From IMG/VR virus record IMGVR_UViG_3300024054_000062, positions 1-22,258 of that record: a DNA stretch of 22,258 nucleotides; one strand, given 5' to 3'. Numbering within the stretch: the first letter of the stretch is position 1; every line of letters starts with the position of its first letter. A program made the translations under genes and the position numbers. The notes under the pieces were generated by a model. The model was given only the letters and a program-made list of their open reading frames with translations, did not search any database and was not told where the DNA came from. Below are positions 20,840 to 22,258 of this stretch, in pieces. This stretch comes from a virus.

Positions 20840-21430
20840 ATGAAAAAATATGAGCTTACTGACGAGGTAAACGAATATGGATTGCGCCGCATCAAATATC
20901 TGATTGATTTGCCCGGAATAAATGCTGGCGAATTAGGCGGATGGATTGAAAGCGAAAAAAATTTATCGCAGGATGGCAATGCGCAGGTATTCGGCAATGC
21001 GTGGGTGTACGGCGATGCGCGGGTGTACGGCGATGCGCGGGTGTACGGTGATGCGTGGGTGTACGGCAATGCGCAGGTATTCGGCAATGCGTGGGTGTAC
21101 GGCGATGCGCGGGTATTCGGCAATGCGCAGGTATTCGGCAATGCGTGGGTGTACGGCGATGCGTGGGTGTACGGCGATGCGCGGGTGTACGGTGATGCGT
21201 GGGTATCAAAAAAAACCGATTACCTGACAGTTAGCCCTATTGGCTCTCGCAATAGTACTACCACCTTCTTCCGAGAGGAAAAAGGCATTGCCGTAGTCTG
21301 TGGATGTTTCTATGGCTCATTGGATGATTTTACCAAGCGGGTCATAGAAACTCACGGCGATAACCGCCATGCAAAAATGTATCTAGCGGCAATAGAACTG
21401 GCTAAATTGCAGATGGAGACAGACAAATGA
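20840..21430 (+). CDS. Hexapeptide-repeat beta-helix protein
   Basis: A 196-residue protein. Residues 1-45 form an N-terminal cap (MKKYELTDEVNEYGLRRI, then AGELGGWIESEKNLS), residues 46-123 are 13 hexapeptide units of the form G(N/D)A(Q/W/R)V(F/Y), and residues 124-196 are a C-terminal domain (IAVVCGCFYGSLDDFTKRV, then HAKMYLAAIELAK). The hexapeptide is that of a left-handed beta-helix. N-terminal and C-terminal parts with this central region are found in phage and bacterial proteins of unclear role. The ribosome site is GAGGT 5 nt before ATG. The repeat DNA varies almost only at amino-acid-changing positions (see findings). It overlaps the next gene by ATGA. Confidence 0.75.
   Translation: MKKYELTDEVNEYGLRRIKYLIDLPGINAGELGGWIESEKNLSQDGNAQVFGNAWVYGDARVYGDARVYGDAWVYGNAQVFGNAWVYGDARVFGNAQVFGNAWVYGDAWVYGDARVYGDAWVSKKTDYLTVSPIGSRNSTTTFFREEKGIAVVCGCFYGSLDDFTKRVIETHGDNRHAKMYLAAIELAKLQMETDK
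20975..21208 (+). repeat. Thirteen tandem 18-bp repeats
   Basis: In-frame units GGC RAT GCG NNG GTR TWC, where the second codon is AAT/GAT and the fourth CAG/TGG/CGG; the last two are GTA TTC or GTG TAC. GGC and GCG never change. The order of units is NQF NWY DRY DRY DWY NQF NWY DRF NQF NWY DWY DRY DWS, which includes longer-period repetition of the block NQF-NWY. Confidence 0.9.
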
Positions 21431-21594
21431 ACAAAAACGAATTGCCAGATACTCCTGAAAGAACACCCAACCCGGGAAGCGATGAGGCCGTCAAATTAGG
21501 TTGCACCTGCCCTGTTGAGGACAACAAACACGGGGATGGTGTACCCTCATCCATAGCCGGAGTTGCGCAAGTACAGCGAGTATCCGACCATTGA
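21427..21594 (+). CDS. Small CxC phage protein, C-terminus apparently replaced
   Basis: A 55-residue ORF starting with ATGA overlap to the beta-helix gene. Residues 14-37 contain PNPGSDEAVKLGCTCPVEDN followed by KHGDG, a highly characteristic segment of a family of small phage proteins, which normally continue to a second Cys motif (CPLH type). Here the sequence after HGDG (VPSSIAGVAQVQRVSDH) is unlike the family and runs out of frame over the beginning of an exonuclease fragment. This looks like a deletion junction near 21535-21562, so the protein may be non-functional. Confidence 0.6.
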   Translation: MNKNELPDTPERTPNPGSDEAVKLGCTCPVEDNKHGDGVPSSIAGVAQVQRVSDH

Positions 21595-21823
21595 TCTGAT
21601 GGGCATCTTGTACGGCTGGGGGCCGGCGAAAGGTCTGAAATTTGTCTGCAAACGGTACGGCATAGAGAACCCACTACCGGAACTGAACGGCTCTCTGGTG
21701 GATGGAATGGAGCCAGAGACGCTGCGGGCGTACTGCGGCAACGATGTGGAGCTCACACTTCGCCTGTACCAAAAGATGTGTGGCGTGTATTTGCAGGATT
21801 TCCAGACCGACACCTCCGAATAG
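21563..21823 (+). pseudogene. 3' fragment of a DnaQ-like (PolB-type) 3'-5' exonuclease gene
   Basis: The frame to the TAG at 21823 gives about 86 residues (from a TTG at 21563) with YPTIDLMGILYGWGPAKGL, then GIENPLPELNGSLVDGM and ETLRAYCGNDVELTLRLYQK. The last segment is an ExoIII-type motif (YxxxD) of RNase H-like proofreading exonucleases. The first half with the DxE ExoI motif is missing, and the fragment has no proper start: TTG 21563 lies inside the preceding ORF without a ribosome site. I take it as the remnant of a gene cut by the deletion that also truncated the CxC protein. A fused or programmed-frameshift product is possible but less likely. Confidence 0.6.
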
Positions 21824-21860
21824 AGCAAACTTATCACAGTATGATGAATATGAGGAAATT

Positions 21861-22258
21861 ATGATCACTCAACTAACAAAAGAACAGACAGATAAGTTTC
21901 CTGCCTATTTAAAAGAATGGACTGGCTACGGGTTATTCACCGAACCAGCGAATAGACCGCTGGCTGAAGAAGGAATCCGCGAGATGTATGCTGTAGTGGG
22001 TTTGAAAGAGCCAAAAATTATTTGGACAACCAGCCCGATGGCAAACGCGTTGATTTACGCAATGGTAAAAGATAAGGCTTCCGTCAGGGCTTCCGTCAGG
22101 GATTCCGTCGGGGCTTCCGTCTGGGCTTCCGTCGGGGATTCCGTCGGGGATTCCGTCATGGCTTCCGTCTGGGATTCCGTCGGGGATTCCGTCTGGGATT
22201 CCGTCAGAGCTTCCGTCAGGGCTTCCGTCAGGGATTCCGTCAGGGCTTCCGTCAGGGC
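21861..22258 (+). CDS. Protein with DUF6745-like start and SV tetrapeptide repeats (incomplete)
   Basis: Open from ATG 21861 (ribosome site GAGGAA, 5 nt) to the window end, 132 codons. Residues 4-70 read LTKEQTDKFPAYLKEWTGYG, then GLFTEPANRPLAEEGI, MYAVVGLKEPKIIWTTSPMA; this resembles the N-terminal part of DUF6745-type proteins of unknown function (from memory). From residue 73 the chain is made of (A/D)SV(R/G/W/M) tetrapeptides, at least 15 units, a form likely to make a solenoid or coiled structure. The gene continues past the window. It follows the beta-helix protein, a second repeat protein built by the same kind of repeat expansion. Confidence 0.6.
   Translation, partial: MITQLTKEQTDKFPAYLKEWTGYGLFTEPANRPLAEEGIREMYAVVGLKEPKIIWTTSPMANALIYAMVKDKASVRASVRDSVGASVWASVGDSVGDSVMASVWDSVGDSVWDSVRASVRASVRDSVRASVR
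22077..22258 (+). repeat. Tandem 12-bp repeats encoding (A/D)SV(R/G/W/M)
   Basis: Fifteen complete units GMT TCC GTC NGG plus the start of another. TCC and GTC are never changed. Differences fall at position 2 (C/A: Ala or Asp) and position 10 (A/G/T: Arg, Gly or Trp), plus one ATG (Met) and one silent AGA. The array reaches the window end. Confidence 0.9.

Noticed and set aside
20815-21209. Long minus-strand repeat-coding frames
   Set aside because: Mirror of the 18-bp repeats, which lack stops in most frames.
22077-22258. 12-bp repeats as a CRISPR array
   Set aside because: Contiguous units without spacers that stay in frame.

Overview
The window looks like part of a temperate tailed double-stranded DNA phage (Caudoviricetes), in its circular or otherwise unintegrated form, or an inducible element derived from one. 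It holds a terminase large subunit, a portal protein, an SU10-family major capsid protein, a tyrosine integrase beside a truncated tRNA-Met (an attP-like site), a divergent repressor switch, a recombination and replication module, and many short overlapping genes. The host cannot be fixed from this sequence. A DnaD/G39P-type initiation module and a short XRE repressor would fit Bacillota or Chloroflexota; this is a weak inference. The phage carries a perfectly formed type I-C-like CRISPR repeat, which suggests hosts that carry that system.

Layout. (1) 1-12337, minus strand: a virion morphogenesis operon read right to left. The order is a small Cys-rich protein, TerL, portal, a possible small overlapping ORF, a LysM protein, a 2030-residue protein of unknown type (probably a virion or ejection protein), a strong terminator hairpin, a probable scaffold, and the capsid protein cut by the window edge. 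(2) 12338-14082: an accessory block on the plus strand with three small genes, each with its own short dyad or promoter elements. One gene is very acidic and lysine-free; the last is a small HTH protein. Between them, at 13807-13839, is a lone 33-nt CRISPR repeat with no array and no cas genes. I consider this the most important observation: a candidate solitary repeat unit, i.e. an RNA-based anti-CRISPR. (3) 14083-15970, minus strand: an unidentified protein, the integrase, attP in a tRNA-Met 3' half, and a small membrane protein. (4) 16085-16574: repressor and operator/promoter switch. (5) 16575-21430, plus strand: early genes including a winged-helix regulator, a Zn-ribbon protein, a Sak4-like RecA-fold ATPase, a PD-(D/E)XK nuclease, a DnaD-like initiator with an iteron-like candidate origin inside the gene, a G39P-like helicase loader and several tiny proteins. 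(6) 20840-22258: two genes built on short in-frame DNA repeats (hexapeptide and tetrapeptide), separated by what looks like a deletion junction joining a small CxC protein to the 3' part of an exonuclease gene.

The repressor would hold down the TTGACA-N17-TACTAT promoter at 16507-16535. Release would turn on recombination and replication; the integrase with the candidate excisionase-like HTH protein would move the genome in and out of tRNA-Met; and the leftward operon would build the particle. Several leftward genes have no Shine-Dalgarno sequence but a -10-like hexamer exactly 6 nt before the start codon, pointing to leaderless mRNAs.
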